Assembly: GCF_964340395.1 (NCBI RefSeq)
Contig: NC_135570.1
Coordinates: forward strand, 10,136,322-10,200,321
DNA length: 64,000 nt
Direction: 5' to 3'
From: Glandiceps talaboti
Taxonomy: Eukaryota > Hemichordata > Enteropneusta > Spengelidae
The notes beneath the pieces are model-generated. The model made no database searches. It was given only the letters and a program-made list of their open reading frames with translations, and had not been told where the DNA came from. Made by a program: the position numbers and the translations under genes. Shown here piece by piece: positions 29,862 through 41,951 of the stretch. Position 1 is the stretch's first letter, and every line of letters begins with the position of its first letter.

Positions 29862-32800
29862 CTATCACGAAATAAAGTATATGTGCTAGTTTTACTCTAT
29901 ACATCGCAGTGTATCTTTTACCACCTGTATTTGCTGATCCTTGTTTACGATGGAACATTCAGAAGTGAAAAATTGAAAATCAAATCGACACTTTTCAATT
30001 CATAAGAATCGAGACACCCATTACAAATAACGAAGGCTGATAGTTTCTATAGCACTAAATGTGGCCTCCAGTTACATGTAAGTGCTCGTGGTAGAACTGA
30101 ACCGAGTTTATCCAACAACTGAATAAATACCTTTCTGCATGATACCACTATTTCATTAAGTAACTCCTCGTTATCAACAAAGTTTGTCAACGACAACAGA
30201 ACATTTTTTCTGTACAGTTAGTTACAAATATACCGATCAAATTGACATAAACAGTACTTTGTAATTAAATACAAACCAAACGTTTATTCTGTTCCGACAT
30301 TTCTCCTTTGACTTCGAAACTATAAATATCGGCATACTATATTTAGTAGACTGGAACCGTGTCCATTTCAGGACACCTCAGATCTTTCCATGGAAGGGAT
30401 AGCATGGATACCAAAGCTAAAGTTTCAGTTGAAATTTTAGATACAAGTCAAATCTGTAAGTAAAACCTTCAGTGTAATGATGCATGGGAATTCTTTGGGC
30501 AAACGTATTCTAGATGGAGTTTGCATGCAAAAGGGGTGCTCAGAAGAAAACGTAAAAACAATCTCAATTTCTCGACTGTTCGCTCACAACTGTACGTGTT
30601 GAATTGTTCTAGCTCCACTCGAATACTGGTGTCGTAAAACCTCCAGGCTTCTTTACGGTAGCAGTAGAACCCTCCCCACCATCCGTCATTTTGTATTGAT
30701 TCTATCATAAATTCTCTATCTAACGTCTATGGTTCAATATTATAGCTGGTGAGAATGCAGACAATATACTGGTTTGGGTTTGGGTCAAGGATTAATGTGG
30801 TCAGTGACTTGATGAGATGGTAACGTGAGTGATGAGTATTTTCCACGCCTCCCATCACCGTACTTATTGAGTCGTGTGATTACAGTGAACCCACATCATA
30901 CATCAAACCTTAGTCCCTATAGCATTAATCAATTCTCAGACCACTGTTATAGAAAATAGCAGTCTATGATCAATCACAAAGTTTGACAAAGGTTTATTCA
31001 AAGGTTTCTCACATAACATTAAAATATACCATTGTGATTAATTAGTCACCAGATGTAGAAGAAAACATTGACTTTCAATTAAACCTTAGACAATAGCAGG
31101 GACTGTATTGTCTATTAATTAAGCAGTCGCCGCTATCTGTAAATATAACGTTTTTCGTTTTTTAGTGAAAATGCAACGGACACTTTACAGACAACATCTA
31201 AACTACAGCATTACTTGTCAATAAGTCTGTAATGTCACCCTGTGGTTACAAATAATCACTAAATACTTTCCCACACAAGTTTCTTGTGTATTGTTCAATT
31301 CGTGTCAGCTTTCGGACGTGCCAGACCTTACAATATCACCACGATAAATGTTACCAGCAGTAGTACCGCTTGCAAGTGTTCGTCATATCACGGTCCCTCT
31401 ATGATTGAGGGACGGTGTGGTCATATTTAGAGGTAAAGTCCGATCGCGATATTACCCCAGGTAACGCTTAGAAAAGTTGGAAAACAGTCACTTATTACCA
31501 AAAAATGAATTCAGAAAACTTGCTAAAACATAACTCTTTGGTATTGATGTACACTCTCACACTGGTCAAACAGAAAAAAGAGTAAAAGAAAACCACGAAA
31601 GCCAAAGTAAACACAAAATATCAAGCATAATAATATCTGCCACGGAAAGACATAATACATTCTAGTATTACATATAATATATACTAATTAACTGTTACAT
31701 GTAAGTAGAGTATGGCAACAAATATAAACAATGTAGTTGCATGCAAATACTTGCGGTACCCTAACATCTAAAGTAATTGTTTAAGTGTATTGGGAAATTA
31801 TCAATGGGTCGTATATTTGCGGATTGATCGAAACGAGTAAGCCATAGTTCCAGGCGTCAACAAACAAACAAACAAACAAACAAACAAACAAACAAACAAA
31901 CAAACAGACAGACAGACCCGTGTTACGAAAATAACAGCAGGACAATCTACCTTGCGGTTGGTTTGACTGCGAGAAAGTCAACCATAAGTTAATTTTATGG
32001 AAAGTTACTTTGGTTTTGTTACTTTAAATATGACCCTTTTGAACGTACTCTTATCCAGTGGTTCTATTAAACTGTACTTGAAGCAGTACATGGCTGAGCC
32101 GCTAAGCACATCTTTAACTTGAAAAGAAAAACATTGTGTTGGAAATGCAGCCCAGGGACTGCTTTAGACATTTTCACATAGAAGAGTGTACTAAATCTCA
32201 TCTTGAGATGAACATCGCGAATGAATTAATTTGAAGAAACTGGGTATTGAATTTCCCATATACGATACACAGTTTTAAAAGTCGGACATTTTGAAATTAT
32301 TCTCAGAATTCTCGGTCATGGTGAGATAACCTTCCTTGAACTTTGGTCTGTAAATTTTCCTTATTGCTAAACACACTGGTTTAATGTTGTGTTAAAAATT
32401 AGAATTGATTTCATTGAGTTTTTCACTAAATTTAGATAAAATTTCTCATTTACAAAATGTATAACGTGATAGAAGTACCTGTATCACTCATCGAAGCGCT
32501 AACCAGTGTTTGTTAAGTAAAACTTTGAAAAATTACGCACTGTGTACTTGTTACGTACCGGTGTGTTATGATGGACTAGGCACGGATTGAATAATGAACT
32601 GTAGTCAATACAGTATGTGAGTTAAAACGGACCGAATCAATTATGAGTTTAATTTGTTCACATTAATCGACGGCATTTAAAAACAAAAAATAAAAACAAA
32701 AAACATATATCCTGATAACGTGATTCCACAACCACCTGTTGATTGGCCTTCATGTCAGCTCCAGTGATTATAATAACCGCAGTTGTACGTACTTTCTTGA

Positions 32801-33731
32801 TTTTTTATGTACATTTCCAAAATGTCTATTTCGAAACCACCTGGAAACCCTAATTCTAATATAGTTGGACGATAACCATGGATCAATAATTAATTGGTAC
32901 TAGAGACGAAATGGGTCTTTGGTCATGTTAGCAACGGAGCGACTTTCATTGTTCATTTTACGGGCAGATATTAAACGTAATAGTAAAGGCGAAATGAGTT
33001 TGGTTGTCATGTTCGATCGTACTAAGTCAATTCTAACAACAATTTAATTCCGTTACCCCGAGTATTTTGAACTAGTACAATAGACGGGGTCAACCGCTCA
33101 TGCGAATTATTCGTCGGGTCGCTGAAAGCCAAGAGGCCGTAGGTGTCTTTGTACCTTGTTTTCTTTACGCAGTTAATTCTAGAGGGATGCAAATTTTTCC
33201 CCCGAGGCATTTTCTGTTAATGTATTAGTATTCCAATGCCGTTAACAAACAACTAAAACATGGCGGATTCATTCATATGCCATCGACTCAGTAAATTTTG
33301 TCACATTATATTTCATGCATTTTCATTGTAAAGGGAATGTTTATGAGGCTGATTCATGATTTACAATGTGAAAAGTTTCATCCTCTTTGTTCGGTACGTT
33401 TATTGTTCTCTTTATATACTGTTCATCGGTATTGTTAAAGCATTCGTTTGAGAGTTATAAAGGCTAGTTCCAGGCGACGAACCCTCAGAAGCTACAAGAA
33501 GATCTCGGGAACCATTAGTCCGGTGCTAGCTGTGAAGGCGAACATTATAACAACATGCGGGATGTCATAGTTTGACAAACAAGTTACGACGAAATTGAAT
33601 ATCTGACCACTGCAGCCGCGATTTATCTGACCTTCGAACTTTTGAAAACTTGGCCTGCTGACACCGATTCTGTATATTTACATTCCCTTTACTTTACAAA
33701 CGAATACAAGCGGACTAATCCCTCGGAGAAA
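29862..33731. other. Intergenic and 5' flank of the intronless gene
   Basis: No gene recognised. It contains an AAAC microsatellite (31859-31905) followed by ACAG repeats and becomes less AT-rich toward 33.7 kb. A TATA-like tttatata lies near 33411, about 320 bp before the ATG; whether it is used is unknown. Confidence 0.3.
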
Positions 33732-36700
33732 ATGCACCTTACCATGTTGCGCAACCTTGCTGCTGTTTCTGTGATTTTTATATTCCTGCAGATTGGTCAA
33801 GTTTCATCGAACACTTTTCCAGAATACTATTATTTGAACGGTAGAGATTGTAGTTCATCTGTGCAACAAATATGTTCTCTGTCTGTGACCGATTCATTAG
33901 AAGAACTTTCCGATCAACTAAAGCGTGTCGTTTCAGAGGGTCTTAAGATTGTACGGTTTAAATTTCATTTGGAGTCGGATACACTGTATGAAATCAGTGG
34001 CATTTGGTCGTCGGTGGAAACTCAAAAAATCTTCGACGCTCTGAATTTAGACGGCTTTTGGTTAAAAGACAGACACGGACATGTTACAGTGGCTTTAAAC
34101 CCAGCTGTTAGGGTTTTGTCATTAGGCACTCTAACCGTAGGAGCAGGAACAATCGATGTACACCTCAACCTAAGCCTCAATGTCGATACAATGACTTCAG
34201 CAGAGGAGAAAGTAAAGCCTCAATATTATCGCACCTGTTCGTCGAACTTGGAAAGTCTTTCGGACGAATGTCAGACCAACATTGTCAAGGCTATCACTGA
34301 CTCTGTGGTCAGTATTTCAAACATTGAAACCGCTGAAAGTTTACTGTGTTACAGGAAAGCGGAAAACAATGCGTCCTCCGGATTTAATGACTACTATTGC
34401 CGTGACCATGACAACGTAGAATCGCTACTATCTCCCCCAGCTTGGTTATCATCTGTGTATATGGTTTTAGTCGTAGTTGAACATATCGTTGCATTTTCAA
34501 TCTTTCCATTCATACTTCTATATTTTATTCCATCGAGGAAGAAAACGGGTAAAATGTTTACTCTTCAGGATTCGGGACAGACTATCGTTATAGAGGATGA
34601 GAACCTCATGACAGACAGTCCAACATCTCCAGTTTCATTGACATCTCTTATCTGCCGATCTACGAAAGCCAACCACAGAATGGTACGTAAAACCAAAGGT
34701 GAACATCGTTCGTGCTGTCAAATATTTTGGTACAGCTTCGGTAGGTTTTTACTTTATTGTGGACTTCTACCGATATTCTGTCACCTCGGCTATTTAATAT
34801 ACAATGTGGTTGCCAGGAACACAGAGTCTTATAAGCAATTCGAGTCTGCATCGTATGGAGAAAACCTTAAACATAACTTCTTTTATTTCTTTGATCAAAA
34901 TTTCATGTTGCCATTTTCGTATTCTCTGACAGTTTACGGTGCTTACATGGTATTATCGTTCCTCGTGGTTCTGTCTGAAGCGGATGGTATGTTCACTCAG
35001 ACGATTGAGGTCGACGACAAGACGTTCCATCATTACTACACCAAATCGTGTGATCTTTACGACATAACGCGGGTCATGATCGACGGTAGAGCGATAGTCT
35101 ACGAAACAATCGCCAACTTTTTACGACAAGCTATCCTGAACGACTGTAGAAACATTCGTGACTCAAATTGCTGTCTAAAGTTTCCCTTGGTGAGTTCTAC
35201 ATATCATCTATGTACGGTGATCAAGAAAGTGTCAACTTTAAAACGATTGACATGTTGCTATAGAAGTAGCTATATTGTGTTATTCTGGTTTTTGTCGTTT
35301 CCATTTGTGGTTGCTATGTCACTGCATGTACTAGCCGAGATATGCATGTACACAATGCTTGGGTTTTGTTTTTACAGAGACGTGTTCCTACCCTACTGTT
35401 TATTGATTTTTACCCTGATATTTTATGCTTGTCACTGTTTGGCAAAAGTTCAACATTTTTACTCCAAGTTGAAAAATGCAATATTTCACAATTGCTGCCA
35501 AGAGAAAAATACCAGTATTACATATGCAGGTGATACCCTTCATGTAGTCCCAGTGACGAAATCAAAACGTCACCACAAGGGGTCTTTAGATAGAATAACA
35601 TACCCTCGATATGTCGACGCAAAGGCGGGAGCATTCAAGGGAATTCCAGTTTTGTCCGACAAAGCTCCCCGAGACTCTATCACCAAAGACACCTTCAAAC
35701 AAGTATGTGATTTCGTCAGACCGATCGGAACAGCATATGTGTACTCGTTCGTTGAATTTTTAGCCATCGCAATGTTTGTTTCCTTTATGTTTACTGTTCT
35801 TATTCTGGCTGAACTTTCGATGACAGTAACTAGCGTCGCAATAGTTGCCATAGCAACGTTTCCGTACCTGGTCCAACTTTACTTAAATTCGTCGATTTCC
35901 TCGGTCTCGGAAGAAGAAGTTTTACTCCGGAAAGTAGCCGTGGCATTATCACGAATCATGGCCAGACACTGCGTCTATGATGAGTCAAGTATGGTTGCAG
36001 CAACGGCAATTACTGTCGTCAGACTTTCCGACTTGATCAAGACTGAAATCACACCACTTTCGTTATCAAGAAGATTTGATGACGACGAGAATGGACTGTC
36101 ATATATGAATGGATTAACTGAACCCCCTCCCCACCGTACCATTTCACATGAACAAAAACCCGAACCCATCATAAAACCACCCGTTGCCAAGGAAATAAGC
36201 TTCAACGAACCAAAAGATAAGGAATCCAGGGCTGCAAAACCAACCCAAGGGAAATCTAGGAAAGAAATGTATAAACTGTCTTGTATAGATGATGGTACAA
36301 GAAATACCACCAGATTAAAGAAAAATCCTCTATACCACAGGAAAGCTGAAGTTCGTCTAGAGGATTATTCCGACGAACCTGAATCACAAACATCAGCCGA
36401 CATCCATCGAAACTACGACAGTGCCGTAGATACAAGCAGCAGCGGTCGTGCTTCCAGACTAGAGATGTATACATTCTACGGAGATAGTGGGGTGCCGACT
36501 TTTACGAAACAACAGAATAATGGACAGAGAACAAGCGAGTTTGACGATAGTACCGATACAGAGAAAAAACGACCTCGCCACAGTTCTTCCTTTGGGTCCT
36601 CCTCAAACAAACTGAGAAAGCAGAATCGCCGTGAATGGGTCTCGGATGAGGATGTGCGAAAATTAGGTCATAATCGAATCCACCCAGAAGAAGGGGATCT

Positions 36701-36749
36701 AGAAGGCGGCGACGGAACGAGTAGTAACCAAGACGATGTCGCAGTATAA
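33732..36749 (+). CDS. Intronless gene for an unrecognised multi-pass membrane protein
   Basis: A single uninterrupted frame codes for about 1005 residues from ATG 33732 (a second in-frame ATG at 33744 would also keep the signal peptide; the frame stays open upstream without ATG). Visible layout: N-terminal signal peptide (about 5-26), a cysteine-containing ectodomain (about 27-238) with possible N-glycosylation sites, then hydrophobic spans near 240-265, 333-358, 393-415, 512-535, 548-570, 672-694 and 696-716, cysteine-rich loops (for example CCQ, NCCLK, TCCYR), and a long hydrophilic Ser/Lys/Asp/Glu-rich cytoplasmic tail (about 720-1005) ending GTSSNQDDVAV. I do not recognise the family. 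Its broad shape recalls DC-STAMP-type membrane proteins, but I see no diagnostic motif. The coding sequence is less AT-rich than its flanks. An ATTAAA polyadenylation-like signal lies at 36782. The real gene status rests on length, signal peptide, organised membrane spans and coding-like composition. Confidence 0.85.
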   Translation: MHLTMLRNLAAVSVIFIFLQIGQVSSNTFPEYYYLNGRDCSSSVQQICSLSVTDSLEELSDQLKRVVSEGLKIVRFKFHLESDTLYEISGIWSSVETQKIFDALNLDGFWLKDRHGHVTVALNPAVRVLSLGTLTVGAGTIDVHLNLSLNVDTMTSAEEKVKPQYYRTCSSNLESLSDECQTNIVKAITDSVVSISNIETAESLLCYRKAENNASSGFNDYYCRDHDNVESLLSPPAWLSSVYMVLVVVEHIVAFSIFPFILLYFIPSRKKTGKMFTLQDSGQTIVIEDENLMTDSPTSPVSLTSLICRSTKANHRMVRKTKGEHRSCCQIFWYSFGRFLLYCGLLPIFCHLGYLIYNVVARNTESYKQFESASYGENLKHNFFYFFDQNFMLPFSYSLTVYGAYMVLSFLVVLSEADGMFTQTIEVDDKTFHHYYTKSCDLYDITRVMIDGRAIVYETIANFLRQAILNDCRNIRDSNCCLKFPLVSSTYHLCTVIKKVSTLKRLTCCYRSSYIVLFWFLSFPFVVAMSLHVLAEICMYTMLGFCFYRDVFLPYCLLIFTLIFYACHCLAKVQHFYSKLKNAIFHNCCQEKNTSITYAGDTLHVVPVTKSKRHHKGSLDRITYPRYVDAKAGAFKGIPVLSDKAPRDSITKDTFKQVCDFVRPIGTAYVYSFVEFLAIAMFVSFMFTVLILAELSMTVTSVAIVAIATFPYLVQLYLNSSISSVSEEEVLLRKVAVALSRIMARHCVYDESSMVAATAITVVRLSDLIKTEITPLSLSRRFDDDENGLSYMNGLTEPPPHRTISHEQKPEPIIKPPVAKEISFNEPKDKESRAAKPTQGKSRKEMYKLSCIDDGTRNTTRLKKNPLYHRKAEVRLEDYSDEPESQTSADIHRNYDSAVDTSSSGRASRLEMYTFYGDSGVPTFTKQQNNGQRTSEFDDSTDTEKKRPRHSSSFGSSSNKLRKQNRREWVSDEDVRKLGHNRIHPEEGDLEGGDGTSSNQDDVAV

Positions 36750-37598
36750 ACGTTAAATTTACACCTGAAATTGCACATTTTATTAAAATGCTATAACTTT
36801 TGTAAGAATGGCGATTTCCGTCAGACGTTTGCAAAGTCATCGTTACGAAGCATGAAATGGCGAAAACAGAAACTAATCTGCTTCATACAGACAGGTTTAT
36901 GGACGGAAAAGATAGAAAAAATACAGAGAATCATGTTTTTAATGACCGAATGAAAATTATTACAACAACTTGCATCAAGGAAAGCAAATTAAGAATATTT
37001 ATGTGTGTTACTTTATGCTATAATTATGAAATAATTACTTCTGCACATTTTATTGTTGTTAACTATATCATTCCACCACGTGACCATCGTGATGATTTGA
37101 CAGGTAGCTCATAAAATATATGCTATGGTGTAAAATTTTGATATCATGTGACTGCATTCCGATATTTCGTAATTCTTACTGGTTATTATTAACTCGTGGG
37201 TTTATTGACTGTTGGAAACGAAAGAGGTGAGATGGGGATCAATTTGAGAAAACCCGACCCTGAACTGACAAGTGATCGACCATAAAAGTTTCAGGCTATT
37301 AATTACAATCGTACCTACAAGTATTGTATTTGAACTCAAAGACCATGTCACGTGATCATTGTATATTTGCAGTTACTGTATTGTATTTGCTTCTTTTTTC
37401 AAGTTGAATCTTTCCAAGCATGTCTATGTGGTTCGTCCAAGACTGAGAAGAACGTCTTTTTGCCACCCTATTTCACAGTCTTTCTTTAAGTTTTGCTCGT
37501 TAAAAAATACACCAAACCTTCAATGGTAATAATTAGAGTCTCCTATGTCTTCTACCTATTGATGACAGTGTACGCTGACTTGATGCCCTTGTGTTAAC
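36750..37598. other. 3' flank of the intronless membrane-protein gene
   Basis: ATTAAA at 36782-36787 could direct polyadenylation a few tens of bases after the stop. No gene found. Confidence 0.3.
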
Positions 37599-37671
37599 AA
37601 CCAGGGACGTACATGTGTTTGTACGTCCCTGGTTATACCACAGACAAGGAAATTTGTTACTTGTCTGTGGT
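37599..37671. other. Two adjacent perfect hairpins
   Basis: aaccagggacgtac (37599-37612) pairs with gtacgtccctggtt (37621-37634), 14 bp with an 8-nt loop. Two bases later accacagacaag (37637-37648) pairs with cttgtctgtggt (37660-37671), 12 bp with an 11-nt loop. Both stems are perfect. Confidence 0.75.
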
Positions 37672-38754
37672 GATACTGTGATCGTATGTACTAACCCGAA
37701 GCGCCCCCTCGTGTCTAACTAGGCATCAGTTCGGGTTTTTAACATAATTAACATAAAGTTATATAATTAACATAACCATGGCGGACAACTTGAAAACTCG
37801 GACGTGCAATCGATCGATGCATGTGAGTGGAACACCGAACTATGAAACCGTTTAGGTAAGAGGGAAATAATTATTATAAAATGATAAAGACACTTAAAAC
37901 TAAATCGGAAAAGTAAACAAAAATGACCTTTATGCCCGCGCGGCTGATAAGCTATGATGGCATCACAGTTGAAGTGCAGTCGAGTCTCTCATCTAGTGCG
38001 AAAAAATGCAAATATACGGAGGCACTCAAACTTAATTCATAAAATTGAAAGTTAGGATGACCCTATATTTTTTTGTTTCTCGATACCAGACTGACCCAAA
38101 TTTTCAGCTCCGACATCAATAGAAAAAAAATATTTTTATTTTCGTCTGCCCATGGCCATAATATTTTGTATAACAGCGCCCTCTCTGGCAAGATTAAGCA
38201 AGTGTCTGAACTGTCGACTGTTATTTTTGCATAACATCCATATAATAATGAATGTTTCACTTTTATTCAATTTTAAGCTTGCTGCATTATACACTGAGAT
38301 GATATTCAGATTAATTGCCGAGTTGTTTTTTTACAAGTAAATTCTCTGGAAAACTAGAGATAATTCTAATGGTTTTACTTATTCAAAACATTCAGAAATT
38401 GACAATTTCTTTTAAATATATTACTGGTTCAAAATTTACCAGAAATTATGAAAACATCATTGAAAAAACTTTGATTAAATTTGTAGGCAAAAAAATAAAT
38501 AAAACAGGAATTTTGTCTGGTCAATTTTCTCAATAACATTAAATTATTCACAAATTACAATCACAACTATGTCTGGACTTTGTCACATACAAATATTTGC
38601 ATAACAAATTTTCTGAAAGATATACACTTGAAAGGAAAAATTGATGATGAAATTCAGTCTAATACATCACAGACTTGTGTCTTAGATAATTTGTTAGTTA
38701 CCATTTTGTCAACTTTTAAATGTAATATAGTATAAACATTACTCTGTCATCAAG

Positions 38755-39050
38755 GCTTCAGTTTCTTAAGATAAACACAAATTAATACTATTGTGGCAAC
38801 ACTTTGATACAACAGTGATAAGCTACTGAATGGACATTGGTTTAATTATAGCCTCTGTAGGGAGGTGTTCACAGAGTTTTATTGATAGCGTTGCACAAAC
38901 TTGCAGTGTACTGTTTTGGAACTTCCAATGTTTACACTATCTTGACCACAGGGTGACTAAATTTGCACAACAGAGGAACTGCTGTCACCCACTTGTACGT
39001 TGTGTAATGTACCACATCGAACAACAATAGTTTTAGTTTGCGTCTATCTA
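38755..39050 (+). repeat. Relative of the USO1 intron 18 palindromic element
   Basis: Shares attgtggcaacactttgatacaacagtgataagctac, gtagggaggt, aacttgcagtgta and cttccaatgtttacactatc with 24123-24320. Confidence 0.55.
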
Positions 39051-41951
39051 AGTAATTTACCAAAGCCTTGATTACCAGAATTATATATGGTTATGTTGAA
39101 AGGATAGATCGTGAAGCAGACTTGAGGGTCTATGGTGAAAGATCCACTCTTCTGGGGAGTAAATGTATACAAGTATATTTGATGGATGATTGCATAGAAA
39201 ATAATATAGTTACATCAATATCATCACTATAGTTCTTCACTGTAGGGAAAATGAAATTTTCAGGTAGTGAGTTTCAAGTTTGTTTAAAGATTGTGTGATC
39301 TACTTGCTGTCATGTGACCATCTTGTGAGAGAGATCATTGGACTGCAACGTGAAATCATTTGACTGCAGAATTTGGTAGATCAAGAAACTGGTATCCACT
39401 GCCATGGAGACCACTTTGATACAGGGGTGGGTGATTGTAACTGATTTAGGTTAGAGATAACGCAAATACATCAGAAAATTGCTGTCAAGAACAGTTCACC
39501 AAAACACAATCACAGTGGTTGCAACAGACTCCCGACAGGTCCTCTTCTGATAAACAGGTTGTTCTAATCTAAGCCTCCGACATATATCATATTGATACTA
39601 CGGTGTAGTGTACCGCCCTCTAGTGGCAAACTAATCACCTTGGTGTTTGCAGTCATCCCCCATCCCCGTCCCCTCCTCTGTCAGATTCAAAACACCTTAT
39701 AAGAAGGATCAACCAATTTTTGATCTATAAATACTAATTTCATCCCTTCACAGATCAATGTAAACCTCAACTTTAAAAGTTAGAATTCTGACAGTGACTA
39801 TTGATTATGTCTTAGGCATGTTTCAATGTGTAGTTAAACAGTACATAAACATTTATGTTTTTAAAAATGACGAAAAATATACACAAGTTCCCGACTATGT
39901 CCCTTTAAAAACAAGACGTTGAACCCCAAATTTCTTTCATCATTTAAAAAGGAACAGGAAAAAGTTGTCATATGGAGAAACAAGTTTGATTTTCAGGAAA
40001 ATTTGTCCCCAAGGCACACTATCTTTAAATTGAATTTTCATGTTTTGCCTGTGTAATGGCTTCATGTTTAGTCAGTTCATGTAAAAAAACGTTGACTGGG
40101 ATATACTAAGAATCAAGAAATTGTGTACATCAACTTTTATCAATGCAGACCACAGACACATGAAATATGTACAAAAATGATATCATGAGTTCTTTATATT
40201 CTTAAGCATAGCATCAGATTTGCTAAATAGTAAAATTGCATCAAATTTTGTGATTATTCCTATGTTTATAGAGAGAATGATGTAAAAAATACAAAAAAAA
40301 ACATCGATGCATACAGAGAATTAATCATAAAACATAAGACTGAAATTATACATTTGTTTTTGTCATTCAGGTACACAACAGAGACTTTAAGAAGGCCTTA
40401 ATTGTTTACAAATAATGATTTTTTTCTTGGTTTACTTTACATTTTTTGTTTGTTTGTTTGTTTGTTTGTTTGTTTGTTTTATTAATGAATTAGTTCTACT
40501 GAGCACCCTCAAGTGGCGACTCTTACAGGACCCTTGTAACCAGTTGATATGAGACAAAAACAAAGAAAAACAAAAACAAACAAACAAAAATGTAAATAAA
40601 TAATAAAGAAAAAAATATTTGTGAACAAATAAGTCCCTGTGGGTACACCAGACATTTCATTGCATTTCAACTTTCCAGAATCATTTGTTAAAATAATTCT
40701 TCTTCAAATGATAATTCTTTGTTCATACTAATACACTTAGATTTGCATATAAATAAAAAATGGTGGGCATCAACAATACTTATGAATATTCATATTATAA
40801 ACACATCACTTGGTCCTGTAACATGTATATTTAACCTTTATCCAGTCAAAACTTTCTGGAAGTCTATTTACAAGAAATGGATATTCAAATTATGTAAATC
40901 ATTGGCCCCGTAACATGGATGTTTAAATAATTCAAAAATGTTTTAAATATCGTCCAATGAACTTTATGAGCAAGACTACTGATACACAGGAACGGGTTTC
41001 TTAAAAATGTTCTCCATTTTTCAGTACATGATACAGATTTGTATAAATCAACAAATAATATTTGAGATTTAAATTCATGAAGATTTCTTTCTTTCTAATT
41101 TTACTCAATTACTGTAAATATCCAATAATCTACAAGAGATTACTTTTATCTCCTCTTGCATCGTAAAAACTGACACTATTTATTGTGCACAGAATAAACA
41201 GGATAACGATGATATCACAGTACGTAATTCAGCGTCACATTACATAAAGTCAGCTGACATATTGAAGGCAGCAGTTGTATTGTATTTAGTAAGCTTCCAA
41301 ACTTTGATATCGGAACATCGATTGTTACTTTGTACCGATGCATTTACTGGTGACAATTCTGCTAGCAATATCATGACGACACTTTACACTCATTTCTCAA
41401 ACTCCAAACTCTGTTGAAATCTGACAAGCATTAAAACTGTGACTGCTACACATTGACTTTTTACTACTGTATGTATCACATGCTTGTATGTACTCTCTCT
41501 CTATAACATTTCATTTACTCACGATAACTCAGCTAGAAAGTCACTCTCAAAAAATATCAAATAACAGTCGTTGATCAAAAACAAACTCCAAATTTTGTTG
41601 AAAACTTTCTATGTCAAGCTATCTTCACCTACCCAGTCCTACATACCTTTCCTTTGCTAATTCCATCCCTCTCAATTTTCTGTTTACTGAACTTTAGTCG
41701 AACCCAAGATGTTACTACAATCTTGACATTCTGCTTGTCATTTTAAAATACATGTATTTCAAATACTCTTTCTATGCTTAAACCATCTTAAATTTGCTAC
41801 TTTTTGGACAAAAATTCTACTTTTATCCGTCATGACAATCTGCCATCATGGGAGAACACCATATGAGGACTGTATCACATCATATTCATGTGATCATCAT
41901 ACACCAATCACGTCTTGGATATGTTGTAATGAGATGTTTTGATTCTGTCTT
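39051..41951. other. Intergenic DNA 3' of RAP1GDS1
   Basis: Apart from a GTTT microsatellite at 40447-40480 and a CTCF-like motif at 39613-39627 nothing was recognised. The RAP1GDS1 3' untranslated region must begin just below 41952. Confidence 0.3.
39613..39627 (-). promoter_or_regulatory. CTCF-like motif
   Basis: Read on the minus strand, GCCACTAGAGGGCGG matches the known CTCF core CCASYAGRGGGCRS. The factor is conserved across bilaterians, but binding here is inference. Confidence 0.35.

Noticed and set aside
30469-30708. Minus-strand frame of 79 codons rich in aromatic residues.
   Set aside because: No family motif, no adjoining exons with matching phase and no regulatory context. It remains a possible unrecognised exon but is unsupported.
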